Assembly (NCBI RefSeq): GCF_047948215.1
Contig: NC_134455.1
Coordinates: 350,701,991-350,765,990 of the forward strand
Reading direction: 5' to 3'
DNA from: Lycorma delicatula
Taxonomy: Eukaryota > Arthropoda > Insecta > Hemiptera > Fulgoridae
Length of the DNA: 64,000 nt
The notes under the pieces are model-generated. The model was not told where the DNA came from and ran no database searches. It saw nothing but the letters and a program-made list of their open reading frames with translations. Positions 1-10,823 of the stretch are shown here, one piece after another; position 1 is the first letter of the stretch; each line of letters starts with the position of its first letter. Both the position numbers and the translations under genes were made by a program.

Positions 1-703
1 AAAGATTCTTAAGGATTCAGGCAATTTAATATTTTTTCGAAATAACTGACTAATTTTAGCTTCTTTATAAGTTTTAAAACGTTATTTTTTCCTAGAGGCA
101 TCGCGGTTAAACCGCTCGCGGATAATCGAGAGTTGACTGTATATTTGAGTTATTTCATTCGCACGAGAAGAATATTAAACTTTTTTTTCTTTTCTCGTAA
201 GTTATAAATTTTCTTGATAACTTTAAACTGGATTAATAACCGATTTTTAGAAACGTTTATAACTTCTGTATAGGGTCATTGACTCTACTTAGGTTTGGTT
301 ACAAAAGTTCAAGGGCGTGGGGAGATCATCACCTTATCTTAAAATTTTATTTAAAACATGAACAATTTTTTTTTACCTATTATTTACTTGAATACTTACA
401 TATGTTTAATGTTTCACTAATATGAGTTAATGTTTCACTCAAATTTCCTCCTAAGGAGTAGACTATCAAAGGCGCTAAGTCTTCGGTTACCAGAGTGGCA
501 TAACTTTTCCGGCCTTGTTTTTACTTCATTCTTATAAAACAATAATTAATATTATTATTTTAACAATTAATGTTACATGTTGATTATTTATCTTACATGC
601 CAAGCTTGAGGGATTATTCTCTGTGGATCACCATTATTTTAGTAAAACAAGAAAAAATTACAGAACTTTTTTTTATGATTAAAAGGTAAGTGGAGAACAG
701 TTT
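1..703. other. AT-rich intergenic sequence, no gene seen
   Basis: No coding frame, RNA or repeat family of this window could be recognised here. Only poly-T/poly-A runs are visible. Confidence 0.5.
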
Positions 704-720
704 ACACATATGTGTGTGTG

Positions 721-780
<60 letters not shown>
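704..780. repeat. Compound dinucleotide microsatellite (TG/CG/CA/TA)
   Basis: A short TG run passes through CGCGCG into about 20 CA units and then about 9 TA units. The TG and CA halves are complementary, so the tract can fold back on itself. The open frame crossing it on the minus strand is repeat-encoded and not a gene. Confidence 0.95.
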
Positions 781-1380
781 CTAAACTGCCCTTTCTAAAA
801 ATAATCAAACGAATTTCTCTCTTATATAATTGTACATCTTCAATATATTTGTAAAAATGTGAAATAAAATGGCTAAACGACTGCATTTAAAATTTACAAT
901 ACGTTTTCACAAGAAGCCGATTGAGGTTGTTAGTCATCTTTTAAAATATAAGTGGTGGGCCATTTGTTCTGACTACACGTTATAAAAAAAAAATCCTGTC
1001 CATTTTCGACGTTTCCTTTTAACAAAACAAAATATGACAAAGGATTTTATGAATTACAAAGAAAATAATAGATAAAAGAATGTAGGTGTAGTTGGAAGAT
1101 GTATATGTATAGTATACACACGGGTGGATATTTGTAAGGAATTTCTTTTTAAGAATCCGACAACCTCTTGTCCAAAAATAACTTTTAAACTGATTGACAG
1201 TAAACTGATATCCAGGCAATAAAAAGTCAAAAGAAATTTAGCTAATAATTTGTATTCTTTAACTACTGGAAATTAATTACAAATTTCAAAATTTATAACG
1301 AAATTCTTTATTATTTCTAAAAAGAAATTTATATTTACTTGTCAAACTCAAGATTTTTAACAGCATATATTTCCTGTTTT
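781..1380. other. AT-rich intergenic sequence, no gene seen
   Basis: Nothing recognisable: small open frames only, without codon bias or motifs. Confidence 0.45.
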
Positions 1381-2125
1381 TCTAATGGTTCTTTTAATTC
1401 CTTGCACGAAGTAAAGGAAATATTGTAATCGCAAAAAATTTTGGTTTTCAGATTTCAATGAAAATATAAATTTTGATCATCCCTGTTCCGTTTTGACTAG
1501 TTGCAGTATGACATCTGTACGTATGTATGTATGTCTGTACGTACATACGTAGGTATGTATCTCGCATAACTCAAAAACGATTAGCCGTAGAATGTTGAAA
1601 TTTTGAACTAAGGACTGTTGTAATATCGTTGTGCACCTCCCCTTTTGATTGCAATCGACTGAACCAAAAAAGACCAAAATTCAAAAAAGATTAAATTTTT
1701 GTCTTTCTCTTAACCGCAGTAATAAGCTCTCATTGAGAGCTTTTCAATGATTTATCGTTAGTGGTACTTATTTTCATTGGTTCCAGAGTTATAGGCAAGT
1801 AAAATTTTAATTAACGAAAAATTTGGATCTTACAAGGATACATCGGTCCGAATCAGACATCATCTCTTTTTTTTTTAATTTAAATATATTGATTTATTAA
1901 TAATTATTAACCTCTGATTGTAAAAAAATGTTTACGGTAAATAATAATTCAATAATAACAATAAAGAAAAATATATGAAAAAATATCAGAAGTTATTAAT
2001 GAAATAAAATTTTATTTACTTTTTAATTTTAAAAAATGTGTATGTAGTTTAATAGGCGTACGAGGATGTCCATATCAGTGGTATCTTGTAGTGTCCATAT
2101 CAGATTTTTTCTACAAGTATAGTAT
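1381..2125 (+). repeat. ACTTCC-family dispersed repeat, copy 1
   Basis: First of seven copies of a roughly 650-750 bp family. Family hallmarks are a start like ACTTCCTTGTACGAAGTAAA, an internal GTAC/GTAT-rich stretch (here 1513-1560), the block AAGCTCTC-n-GAGAGCTT able to form a hairpin, a B-box-like GGTTCGAATC, and an end like GGCGTACAAGGAAGT followed by a small hairpin and a T-run. The two ends form an inverted repeat of about 13 bp (ACTTCCTTGTACG). No coding capacity. This copy is diverged at both ends. Confidence 0.8.
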
Positions 2126-3002
2126 ATTTACAATTGGCTCCTTTAGTGGAACTATAAGAAATTGGTTTGATAATAAGCACATAATACGGAGTTCTTCAGG
2201 AATTCATAATAGGTCAATCTATAACAAAAATTATCCTTATTAAAGAATAAAATTTCAACTATCTGTTTGGCAAGGTAATTTTGAAGAAATATATGAGATG
2301 TTCTGTAGTAATCAACCAACAAAAGTTTTTCAGAATATCCTGAAAAATATCATTCATACAAAGATCATATAAGGCCAATATAAGGCCATTTTAATATGGC
2401 CTTTAAAATTAATTTATTTTTTTTATGAAGTTCATACTTTGATATCTTTTCATCAAAACTTCGATCAGTAGGAAGTCATTTATATTACAACGGATTTACT
2501 TCGATAGTTACAACAGTTACCGATAGATGATTATGAATTTTTTAGTGTGCCAAAAAAATACCATATCTGACTAGGATACGAACCTAAAACCTCATGTGAG
2601 ATATAATAGACGCTACCACTACACCGTGGAGATAGGCGAAAAATATCAACAATATCAGTGACACAATCGTTATAAAAATTAAATGATAATGTGCTGTCAG
2701 ATGTCTGCAGGACTTAAATTTTAATATATTTGAGACTACTTGCAAAAGGAAAGAAGAATTTTCCAAGAAGTTTTAATGTGAAAAACAGTATGAGTATAAA
2801 TTCTATTTGGAAATTGTAAATTATTAATAAAATCAGATTCGGAATTGAAAAATCTATATTTTTAACCTCATCGAATTGTTTTCATACTGATTATAATGAT
2901 TTTATCTAATTTCCTTCTGTCTGTAGAAAAAATAGTTAAGACTTGCAAATAACTGAAGAATTATCTTCTTTTTTTTAACAAAGATTAAAATGCTTATATG
3001 AA
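2126..3002. other. AT-rich intergenic sequence, no gene seen
   Basis: No motif-bearing frame. A small hairpin around 2380-2402 (AAGGCCAT...ATGGCCTT) is the only structure noticed. Confidence 0.45.
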
Positions 3003-3277
3003 CCTACCGGGTTGGTCTAGCGGTGAGCTCGTCGTCGCGAATCAGCTGATTTCAAAGTTGAGAGTTCAAAGTTTCAAATCCTAGTTAAGGCAGCTATTAC
3101 GTTTATACGGATTCGAATACTAGATCGAGGATACCAGTGTTCTTTGTTGGTTGGGTTTCAATTAATCACACATCTCAGAAATGGCTAACCTGAGACTGTA
3201 CAAAACTCTCCACTTCATTTACATTTATACATACCATCTCTAAAATAATACAGTGGTTCCGGAGGCTAAACAAAAAA
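3003..3277 (+). mobile_element. SINE2 (tRNA-derived SINE), near full length
   Basis: The head resembles a tRNA gene: an A-box-like TGGTCTAGCGG near 3012 and a B-box-like GTTTCAAATCC near 3070. The body then follows, with the conserved block GGTTGGGTTTCAATTAATCA (in other copies its complement TGATTAATTGAAACCCAACC), ending CCGGAGGCTAAAC. Full-length copies in this window are about 285 bp (27590-27874 and 28953-29239, both with target duplications). Non-coding; mobilisation would need a partner LINE. Confidence 0.85.
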
Positions 3278-5037
3278 TTCTGATTTGGATACCACGTTAC
3301 TTCCTTATACGCCTATTAAATTACATATTCACATTTTTGAAAGTACATAAAATTTTATTTCATTAATAACTTCTGATATTTTTTCATATTCTTTTTTTAT
3401 TTTATTATTATTATTGAATTATTATTTATTGTTTTATTTTTTTTACAATCAGAGGTTAATAATTATTAATAATTCAGTATATCTAAATTTTTAAAAAAAG
3501 TTAAAAAGAAAAAAGGAGATGAAGTTGGATTCGAACCGATGTGCCTTCCATTTGTAAGATCAAAATAGTTCAATAATTAAATTTTTTTGTCTATAACTCT
3601 GGAACAATGAAAATAAAGTCCAAAATCCAAGTTTTTAGGATTATGGGTAATTTTAAACATTTTTGGTCAAGTGGATTGCAATCAAAAGGGGAGGTGCACA
3701 ACTAGATGTTTCAACAGTCCTAAATCCAAAATTTCAACATCCTACGGCTAGTAGTTATTGAGTTATGCGAGATACATACGTACGGACGTCACGCCTTTGC
3801 AATTTTTTTTTTAACAACCCAAGCAACGGGTCTTCGCTTCCAAGCATAACACGGTCACCTCAGAGTGTCGTGGCAGCAGTCTCTGCCCTCACTGTCTGGG
3901 CCCTTTTTGCAAGGGGCTCACCCATCGGGGTTCTCCAGTCTCAACGGAACAAGCCGACCTCCCTTCTGGGCAGCCGACGCATTCCTCCGCTGGAGAGCTA
4001 CCCTTCCCGTTCCTAACCTAGCAGCTCCCGTCACGCTTTTCACTTGCCGGGAATTCCCCCGCGACGCTCTCATACTTTGAGAGTTCTTCATACCATCATC
4101 GGGGAGCACCGACCCACTTACTGTTGCGTGTGAGCAGACCAGTACACCCTAGTAATGAAGGCTACCTCCCTTTCCCTGAACGTCGCCACGTTTCACCCCC
4201 TTTTTTTATATAAAACCTTTTGCCCCACATCTCGCTGCCCATGTGAGCAGTTACCAGCACACATTATCAGTACACTTCCCCCCCCATTCCACTGTATTAA
4301 CAGGATATCTGAAATTTACGTTATTACTAGCTCAAATTAATACAACGGCAAATACAAAATTGAACATCGAACATGACACTATATTGTTCAACATCCAAGG
4401 ATATTGGTCATGCCCAGTGTTTATTTACAGAATAGTCACAGACCCTTATAATAAGAATCACATAACGATATGCATCCACCAAGGCATTGTTTTCCTTGTT
4501 TTGCAAACATAACCACACTACCTCATCATTCAATAATATTACAAGAAAATTACAAATTATAACATTAACAGTACACGGTTATGATGGACATCCAACAATT
4601 TTATACATGATTAAAAATTACAATACCAAGTAATAACATGATTACTAAATTAACATAATTACTATTTAAAATTACTAATTTTATATACATGATTCCGTGA
4701 CAGAAAAATTATTAACCACTATTCAAATATGCTCGTTGGTTGCTTATTATTCGAGATTACTTATAGTAAATACAGGTACACCTAGCGCCACAATTACAAA
4801 TTCCTATTCCTATATTTGATTATTACAAACATTTAATTATCATTACAAAATGCAGTGACAAAATAATCATTAAATATCATACCGGTATGCTCCATGGTAG
4901 TTCATGCAGACGTCACGCCGAAACTAGTCAAAATAGAATCACGGATGGTCAAAATGGATATTTCCGTTGAAATCTGGAAACGGAAATTTTTTGCGAACAC
5001 AATACTTCATTTACTTCGTACAAGGAAGTAAAAATTA
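3278..5037 (-). repeat. ACTTCC-family repeat, copy 2, split by a LINE-tail insertion
   Basis: Reads as the reverse complement of copy 1: the 3' end is at about 3290 (ACTTCCTTATACGCCTATTA) and the 5' end at about 5035. The sequence is interrupted between 3795 and 4909 by a 1.1 kb insert bracketed by GACGTCACGCC. In the unsplit copy at 22560-23135 the same region is continuous (ACGTACAGACGTCAC), which confirms the insertion point. Confidence 0.85.
3796..4908 (-). mobile_element. Non-LTR retrotransposon 3' tail (probably R1-like) with target duplication
   Basis: The insert is flanked by the 11-bp direct repeat GACGTCACGCC at 3785-3795 and 4909-4919. On the minus strand it ends in an A-rich tail (about ten A, then TTGCAAA), as expected of target-primed insertion. 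Its last 400 bases (3800-4200) are GC-rich, unlike the AT-rich surroundings, and carry a short minus-strand open frame (3918-4109) with no recognised domain. The first 650 bases are AT-rich. No reverse transcriptase motif is present, so it is either a 5'-truncated LINE or a non-autonomous derivative; the R1-like assignment is inferred from composition and context only. Confidence 0.65.
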
Positions 5038-5407
5038 CTTATATGAAGGAGTCTTAATAAGATTTTGGAAGTTAATCAACCATATACTAGGTTTCATAAT
5101 TAATGTTAAATTGATGGATGTTAAGTGTTAAGATATATAGCCTATTGTATTTTAGTTATTTTTTGCATGCGGGGCGTTCAGTTACGCAAATTTTCTTCCA
5201 ATTATCTTGATTTAAACAACTGAATAAGCTAAAGTCGGTGCCACTGGATACGCCACAGGTATTGTGTGAAATAAAGATCCACTAATTTAATTAATTTTAA
5301 AATTATTAATCAATGTAATTTTTTAATAATTCAGAATGCAATAACTATTATTTGTTCAAGAAATATGAACGAACATAATTGATCACCACTTTCTAATAGA
5401 GTTGAAA
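5038..5407. other. AT-rich intergenic sequence, no gene seen
   Basis: No recognised repeat or coding motif. Confidence 0.4.
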
Positions 5408-5575
5408 ATTATTCTTTGTCCAGTAGAATCAGGGATACCGGTGTACTTTGGTGGTTGGGGTTCAATTAATCACACGTCACAGAAGTGGTAGGACAGTCTG
5501 TAGAAGACTTCACCTCATTTACACATCATATATACCATCTTCATTTCACTGGTCCATGCGGAGGTTGATTATTGT
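5408..5575 (+). mobile_element. SINE2, 3' part only
   Basis: Carries the SINE2 body block (GGTTGGGGTTCAATTAATCA near 5453) through to a degraded CGGAGGTTGATT end. The tRNA-like head is missing. Confidence 0.75.
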
Positions 5576-5639
5576 TTGGTAGCTAAACAGTTGCAACGTA
5601 AACATTAAGAAAATAAGATTAAAAAATAAAAGTAGGATC

Positions 5640-6290
5640 ACCCTTAAACCCTCCCCTTTGTACACCATTGTACATAGTGTACCAAGGTGTCTTCGGAAAT
5701 ATGACCTCTTACGCGGCTCCCGTTTGGGCGCATAAGTTGGACAGGAATTCAAAATTTAAGGATTGCAAGAGCCTTAATTGTATGCACTGGTGTTTTTAAA
5801 ACAACCTCCTACGAGGCTACTGCCGTATTGGGAGAGACTCTCCCAATCGATTTAGTGGTCAAAAGTTCCGGCGGCCATATGGAGATGGGAAGAGGCAGGG
5901 ATAGCGAGGCATTTGGGATGCGGTTTCGAGCTGAGCCTGTACCGGAGCGTAACGGTGATCACAATGCACCGGAGCTAAATTTCGAACAGTTGCCCATCTT
6001 CCGCCTGCAGAGGAGGCTTAACGATGGAAGCATGACAGCAAGAATGGTACACGACGACTAAGAGAAAGGTCCTTGTATAAATTTATACAGGATTTGGAGG
6101 GATGGTATCCCTCTACTTAATTTTTAGGGCAACGGGTGCCCGGGTGTTCACCAATCACGCTAACTTGAATCAATATATGTTTTGGTTCTGCCTGGCAACT
6201 AATGAGCTGTGCGTCTGCGAGGAGGTCCAGTCGAACCAACAAATGATCTTCGATTTCCCCGCTTTTAGAGCGGAGGGGAGGAGGCAGAAC
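5640..6290 (+). pseudogene. R1-like LINE ORF2, C-terminal fragment, broken
   Basis: This is the region after the polymerase active site of a non-LTR reverse transcriptase. Across frame changes one reads TYAAPVWAHK (about 5709), a degraded match to the conserved R1-type AYRTVS block (here GVFKTTSYEATAVLGETLP, about 5790), and then a remnant of the C-terminal Cys-rich block (LCVCEEVQ, about 6209, followed by FPAFRAE). No palm domain remains, so it cannot act alone. The fragment stops at about 6290, where sequence of the opposite orientation begins. The open frames 5828-6061 and 6102-6329 are pieces of it. R1-like assignment is by motif style only; Jockey or LOA relatives are possible. Confidence 0.7.
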
Positions 6291-6960
6291 TCGGGCCACC
6301 CTGGAGGAACCCCATTTACGGGCGACTAAGTAGTGCCGGGCTCGCTAACAGGTTCCGCCAGTTATAACTAAGGGCGTATGTATACCTGCGCACTACCGAC
6401 TAATCTCCACCCCTGGCTTCACCCTTCCTGGGACTGCTTATAAAAACTTTCATCAGAAAAAGGGAGAATCGCCCACACACACACACACAGTCATAAAAAA
6501 CCAACAAATGTCACACACCACACAAACAACACCACTGAAAGCAACACATAGAGCACGTCAAATACAAACACCGACAACATTACATAAGAACCCAGCAGAA
6601 AACAGGACAAAGCTTCTAACACCCACGCGTTACACACCCACACAGCAGTCAAGACAGAAATCTCAAACAGTCACACCACTTACCAGTGGCCTCCATCAGA
6701 CGCATGAGCAGAGCGTCCCCGGCCTCATCGCACCCAGGCGATCCCCACGCGTACGGGGACCGCTAGGTACTCAGCCGAGAACCTGTCCGCCCCCGCGCCA
6801 TCCATCACCATTCTCCTCTGCGGGACTTCTCATACAATTGCAGCTTCCTCATGACCGTCCTGACGAATCTTTTCACAGTCTACCACTAGACGTTGCGTAC
6901 TGCATCACTCTTATTCCGTTCACGCTGTTAGGTTAGCTCTAGGAGCTAGATAGGAGACTG
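6290..6960 (-). mobile_element. R1-like LINE 3' end and 3' UTR, antisense
   Basis: Read on the minus strand, this matches the 3' UTR of the LINE at 24363-26490 block by block: the GTCCCGCAG...GTGTGGGG...GCCT..GTATGATGAGG region (6700-6840), a long GT-rich stretch (6480-6700), then GCCAGGGGTGGAG..TTAGTCGGTAGTG and GTAATGGGGTTCC (6300-6430). About 120 bases of degraded ORF2 end lie at 6840-6960. The plus-strand open frame 6508-6936 is therefore antisense UTR, not a gene. It abuts the plus-strand LINE fragment tail to tail. Confidence 0.75.
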
Positions 6961-7765
6961 GTCGTTTAAACTGTTCCAGGCACAAACATTCGTTCGTTTG
7001 CTTCGGAGCGATCGAATTGGGTGATGGCGGGAGTAATGCCAGTAAACTAACTTAACTCCTCCCCTTTTTTCATGTCGTAAAATTATTGTTGACGGATAGA
7101 CTTATAATTGTATATTATACAATAACAATTGATAACTTAAGGTGTAAGACGATTCTTTCTTGTTGTATTTATGTCACGAAACTTCATAATCGATACACCT
7201 AGGCTTTATTATTATATTTTTTCACGTTACTCTGTATTATTACTCAAATTTATTCGTTACTTAATCTTGTATTAGAACTTTTGTTAAGTCATTTATAAAA
7301 TCTAAAGAAGCGTGATAGTTTTATATTCAATTGATATATTATTCCATACATAAAATAACAGGAGGTATTAAATTAACACCGGTATCGGAACTCGGAGACT
7401 TAAAATAGTTTAGTATTTATACAGAGTGTATCAGAAAGAAACGGAAGGGATTTTAGGGTATGTTCTACAAGTGAAAATAAAAAGATGATTTCGTTTTATT
7501 CATTTATAGCTTGCAAAAAATTTGGACATGATTTCTGCTGTAAGGATACAATAATACAATACCAAAACTTGAAAGTTAAATTGAGGAATTGATTTGATTG
7601 TTTCATGTGGTTTTTGATATAAAAAAAAAATTGAATAAAATAGATCCTCGAATTGTACCTCTAATAACTTTTGAAAACATTATTTAAAAAAAAAAAACAA
7701 ATAATTAGTGCAGCAAAACACATTTTTTGAAGCGAAGCTTCTTAACGCAGGCTTCGGGATGGGGT
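6961..7765. other. AT-rich intergenic sequence with a weak repeat
   Basis: No gene seen. The stretch 7590-7735 resembles 36250-36395 (shared AATTGTACCTCTAATAA-like core, then A-rich DNA and a CAAAACAC block), suggesting one more low-copy dispersed repeat. Confidence 0.4.
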
Positions 7766-7876
7766 GTCAACTAAAAAAAAAAGGCATCACGAAAAAGCGT
7801 CACGCGCTAGCTGTACCGCACTATGCTCATCACGTACTATATATATAGATACACAAGCGTTCGGTAAGCGTTCTCG

Positions 7877-7897
7877 CACTCTCTCTTTCTCTCTCAC

Positions 7898-7953
<56 letters not shown>
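7877..7953. repeat. (CT)n microsatellite
   Basis: Nearly pure CT/TCTC tract of about 75 bases. The serine/leucine-rich open frame crossing it is an artefact of the repeat. Confidence 0.95.
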
Positions 7954-8124
7954 ATTCACTCACTTACTCTTATACACGGCTTGCATCTAACAAATCAAGT
8001 TGTAAACGAGTTCAGTAATTTTATTTTACAGCAAGCTGAACACAAAGATATTTCTACAGTTCATGATGTAATTTCTGGACTTAAACGAGGTCAAGTGGCT
8101 ACTTTCAGACAAAAACTATGTAAA

Positions 8125-8930
8125 TGTCGGTAATTGATACTGGTGGACTACCTTACGAAATAACTTTCGTAAAAGGTAAATTTTATATAATTATAATAAT
8201 AATAATAACAGTAATTGTTATTCCATAAAATAGACAGATTATAAATGAGATTATAAATTATTAAAAGATTATAATGATTAAAAGATTATAAATGATAAAA
8301 ATAAAATTATTTACTGTTATAAATTCTTAGTACATAAGCTTAGTAGACATACAAGTTACAAAAAGCATAGATGTTTCTGATGGTTTAGCTAATGGTGCAC
8401 TTGGAAAGCTGGTAAACTTAGAATTCAATAAGGTTAACATCATTATCAGAGTTTGGCTGGAATTTCCTGATCCGCCAAAAATTGTCAGAAAAAAGCTGCT
8501 CAATTAGCTGTACAAAATCAGTAAGGTTATTTTAGTGGTACCTACAGAATTAAGGGCAGTTACCAACTTTAACAACTAATAAAAAATTTTCTGTCAAACG
8601 AAAAAACACTTTCCTTTGTTAGCGGCGAGTGTGACAACCACACATAAGTCACAAGGGTGAACATTTAATGAAGACATTTACGAGTGTGACAAAGCACATT
8701 CCCAACAACTTGTTCACGTAGCATTCTAACGCATCAGAGACATTGAAAATTTGTTTTTGTTTCGCCTCATGATGATGAAACCAAAATTAGGTTTTATCAT
8801 GGCCGCAAACAAACTACATATATTGCATCATTATTACAAGAATTTCAAAGATTATCGTTAAGTACTTTAGAGACAAAAATTAAAACAATCATAGATTTTA
8901 CAACAAAAACACAGTTGGAGGACTTTCCCG
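8125..8930 (+). pseudogene. Pif1-like helicase relic, Helitron type
   Basis: The C-terminal half of a Pif1-family DNA helicase, as encoded by arthropod Helitrons, can be read across stops. It starts near 8125 with GLPYEITFVKG, is interrupted by about 170 bases of AT-rich sequence (8175-8340), then continues with IDVSDGLANGALGKLVNLEF (8360-8430) and VWLEFPDPPKI. Motif V is TTHKSQG at 8637-8657, followed by a stop and then TF. Motif VI is QQLVHVAF, then a stop, then RIRDIENLF (about 8698-8752). A tail with HDDETK and LETKIKTIIDF follows. Walker A and B motifs are absent, so the protein was already truncated or lies outside this copy. It runs directly into repeat D, which may be the 3' part of the same element (inference). 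Confidence 0.75.
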
Positions 8931-8934
8931 TCTC

Positions 8935-9687
8935 GCGATATTTTCTGATGCACGGCTTACACACGCAACTTAATTAAAAATATTTATAATTTTATTTAAA
9001 TATAATATTTTTTTTGTTTAATTAATTCAATGATTCTAACTAAAGCGCGCGCGCATATCGTAGTATTTCATTCGCGTGGGTATGACGGTACTAGCAGCCA
9101 CTTTAAATACTTTGTTACACATTAAACGTTATTAATTTATTTAATTTTACCGCTCAACTATGACGTCACAATATAGCAGTCGACTACAACAGCTGTACGT
9201 CAGTGCTACACTAGAGCTGCTTGTGTTGAAAGGGAAAACTGTTGACACAATATACCCACTTAGCCACTAGTTATTTAGATCATTATTTGGGGTGGGGGTG
9301 TAATTTTGAAAATGATTTTTTTTTAATATTATTTTTAATTATTACTAAACGTGTTTAACAAAAAATAAGACCTTAATTAGGCGAAATCTCGAGATACTGA
9401 GGGTGACCTTGCTATACAGCCCCACACCCTTGACATTTAAATTGAATATTTAATGGCATCAATGCCCATATATAGAAGCATGCTGATCAAGTTTGGTCAA
9501 AATCGGACTAGTAGTTCTGCAGATATAAGAAGTGCAAGACCGAACTCGCATACCTCGTAGGAACATTCGGAAAATTTCCAACCGATTTTTTGGATTCCTT
9601 AGGTGTCAAAATGTCAAGATCCTGTGAAAAGTGTATATGCCCAAACTGAACCGATTACAATACGGTATACAGCTACGGTATAGCCCT
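8935..9687 (+). repeat. Repeat D, copy 1 (lacks the tRNA-like block)
   Basis: One of three same-strand copies (also 30160-31020 and 54012-54960). Shared blocks are GATGCACGGCTTACACAC at the start, TTTAAATATAATATTTTTT, AATGATTCTAACTAAAGCG, GGGTGTGGCGGTACTA, then ATTAGGCGAAATCTCGAGATAC, AAAATCGGTCGAGTAGTTCT, and an end near GATTACAATACTTTCCCTTC. This copy lacks the roughly 100-base tRNA-like block found in the other two. Non-coding. Confidence 0.75.
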
Positions 9688-9880
9688 TTTTCATTTTCCT
9701 GTTTAGCCTCCGGGAATTACCGATCAGGCATTACTTCAGATATGTATGATTGTGTGAAATGTATTCTTGTACAGTCTCAGTTCAACCATTCCTGAGATGT
9801 ATAGTTAATTGAAACCCAACCACCAAAGAACACCTGTATCCACGATCTAGTATTCAAATACTAGATAGTGGATACCGGTG
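9688..9880 (-). mobile_element. SINE2 insertion, 5'-truncated, ending in its own inverted copy
   Basis: Minus-strand SINE2 body flanked by TAGCCCT at 9681-9687 and 9881-9887, i.e. inserted in repeat D with a 7-bp target duplication. The tRNA-like head is missing. Instead, bases 9830-9854 are followed after 2 nt by their reverse complement (9857-9881; 23 of 25 match). The fold-back arm lies within the target duplication, so it looks like part of the insertion event. Confidence 0.75.
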
Positions 9881-10403
9881 TAGCCCTGTAAAATTTTAAC
9901 CGGAAAGTAAACTTTTATCATCTGTCTATTTTACGCCATTAATAACTCATATAATATTGCGTAAGAAACTTCGCTTCTGTTGTGTGTTCACGCACCGTCG
10001 AACTCGTTTTCGACGTGAAAAGTCTTTAAAATCACACCGAAACAAACGGATACCAGAACAGAAATTTGTAGCGTAACGAGAAGGTATATATCGTCCTGTC
10101 TTAATAGCACCCTAACTATTAGTCTCAGAAAAGTAAATGTGGTGTCATATTATAACTTATATGGTCAGCTCACTGATACAACTTTGAGTTTGCGTCGCTG
10201 TTGAGCGGGTCGGCGAGGAGGGGGCACAGCGCTGATCGGCTAAAACTTGCGCCCTCGCTCATTTCCATTCAGTGTAGCTCAAGGCTTAGACGTGATAGCG
10301 CGGTGATTCGTGTATTTGTGTTTAGAGTTTGTTGAGATAGATCGATTTAAGTAATAACATGTATATTTTGAGCAATATTTATAAGTAAAAATTTAAAGTA
10401 AAC

Positions 10404-10823
10404 ATGAAAAAAGAACAAAAATTCAATATGTCAGCCTCGGTCCGCGCAAAACCCAGCCGGAAATATAAATTACGCATATCATTGGAAAGGGGAGGTTATA
10501 AGCCACGGATAGGTACCCCAATATCCGATGTTGAGTAAGCGAGACTGTTTCGGGAGCGTCGCAAAGCTGGTACGGCGCGCTCAGTGAACGACGCCAACGG
10601 CGCGAGCACCTCTACCGCTGCTGTACACGAACTAATGGACATAACGAGTGAAGATAACACCCATACATCTCTCGAAGATGTCCCCAGGCTGATGGATATC
10701 AACAGCAATCGAATTGATGTGATGCAGGACCATTGGCGTGCAGCGGACAAACGCTTCAAAACGGTATTTGAAAACAATCTGGGACAACATCACTATCGAT
10801 TGTACGTTCACCAGGCACATTGA
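10404..10823 (+). pseudogene. Unidentified ORF, possible N-terminal fragment of a Helitron-type protein
   Basis: From the ATG at 10404 one frame runs 44 codons to a TAA (10533-10535) and then stays open for 95 more codons to 10823. It starts MKKEQKFNMSASVRAKPS and has a basic segment ARLFRERRKAG just after the stop. An acidic serine/threonine-rich linker follows, then ADKRFKTVFENN near the end. Short basic RxRERR segments followed by an RF..FxxNP-type motif occur near the N-termini of large arthropod Helitron proteins, so this could be such a head (inference, weak). The upstream 10190-10290 is locally GC-rich (a possible promoter), and AATAAA-like sequence lies near 10900. Codon use is less AT-biased than the surroundings. 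An unknown host exon cannot be excluded. Confidence 0.35.

Noticed and set aside
614..886. Minus-strand open frame with Cys/Val and His/Thr runs
   Set aside because: Crosses the compound microsatellite at 704-780.
1513..1560. CRISPR-like or tandem array in GTAC/GTAT-rich sequence
   Set aside because: Simple tetranucleotide-like repeat internal to the ACTTCC family; no repeat-spacer structure anywhere in the window.
6508..6936. 142-codon plus-strand open frame
   Set aside because: Antisense of a LINE 3' UTR, shown by the match to 25.8-26.1 kb; Thr/Pro/Gln bias comes from the GT-rich UTR read backwards.
7764..8018. Serine/leucine-rich open frame
   Set aside because: Product of the (CT)n microsatellite.
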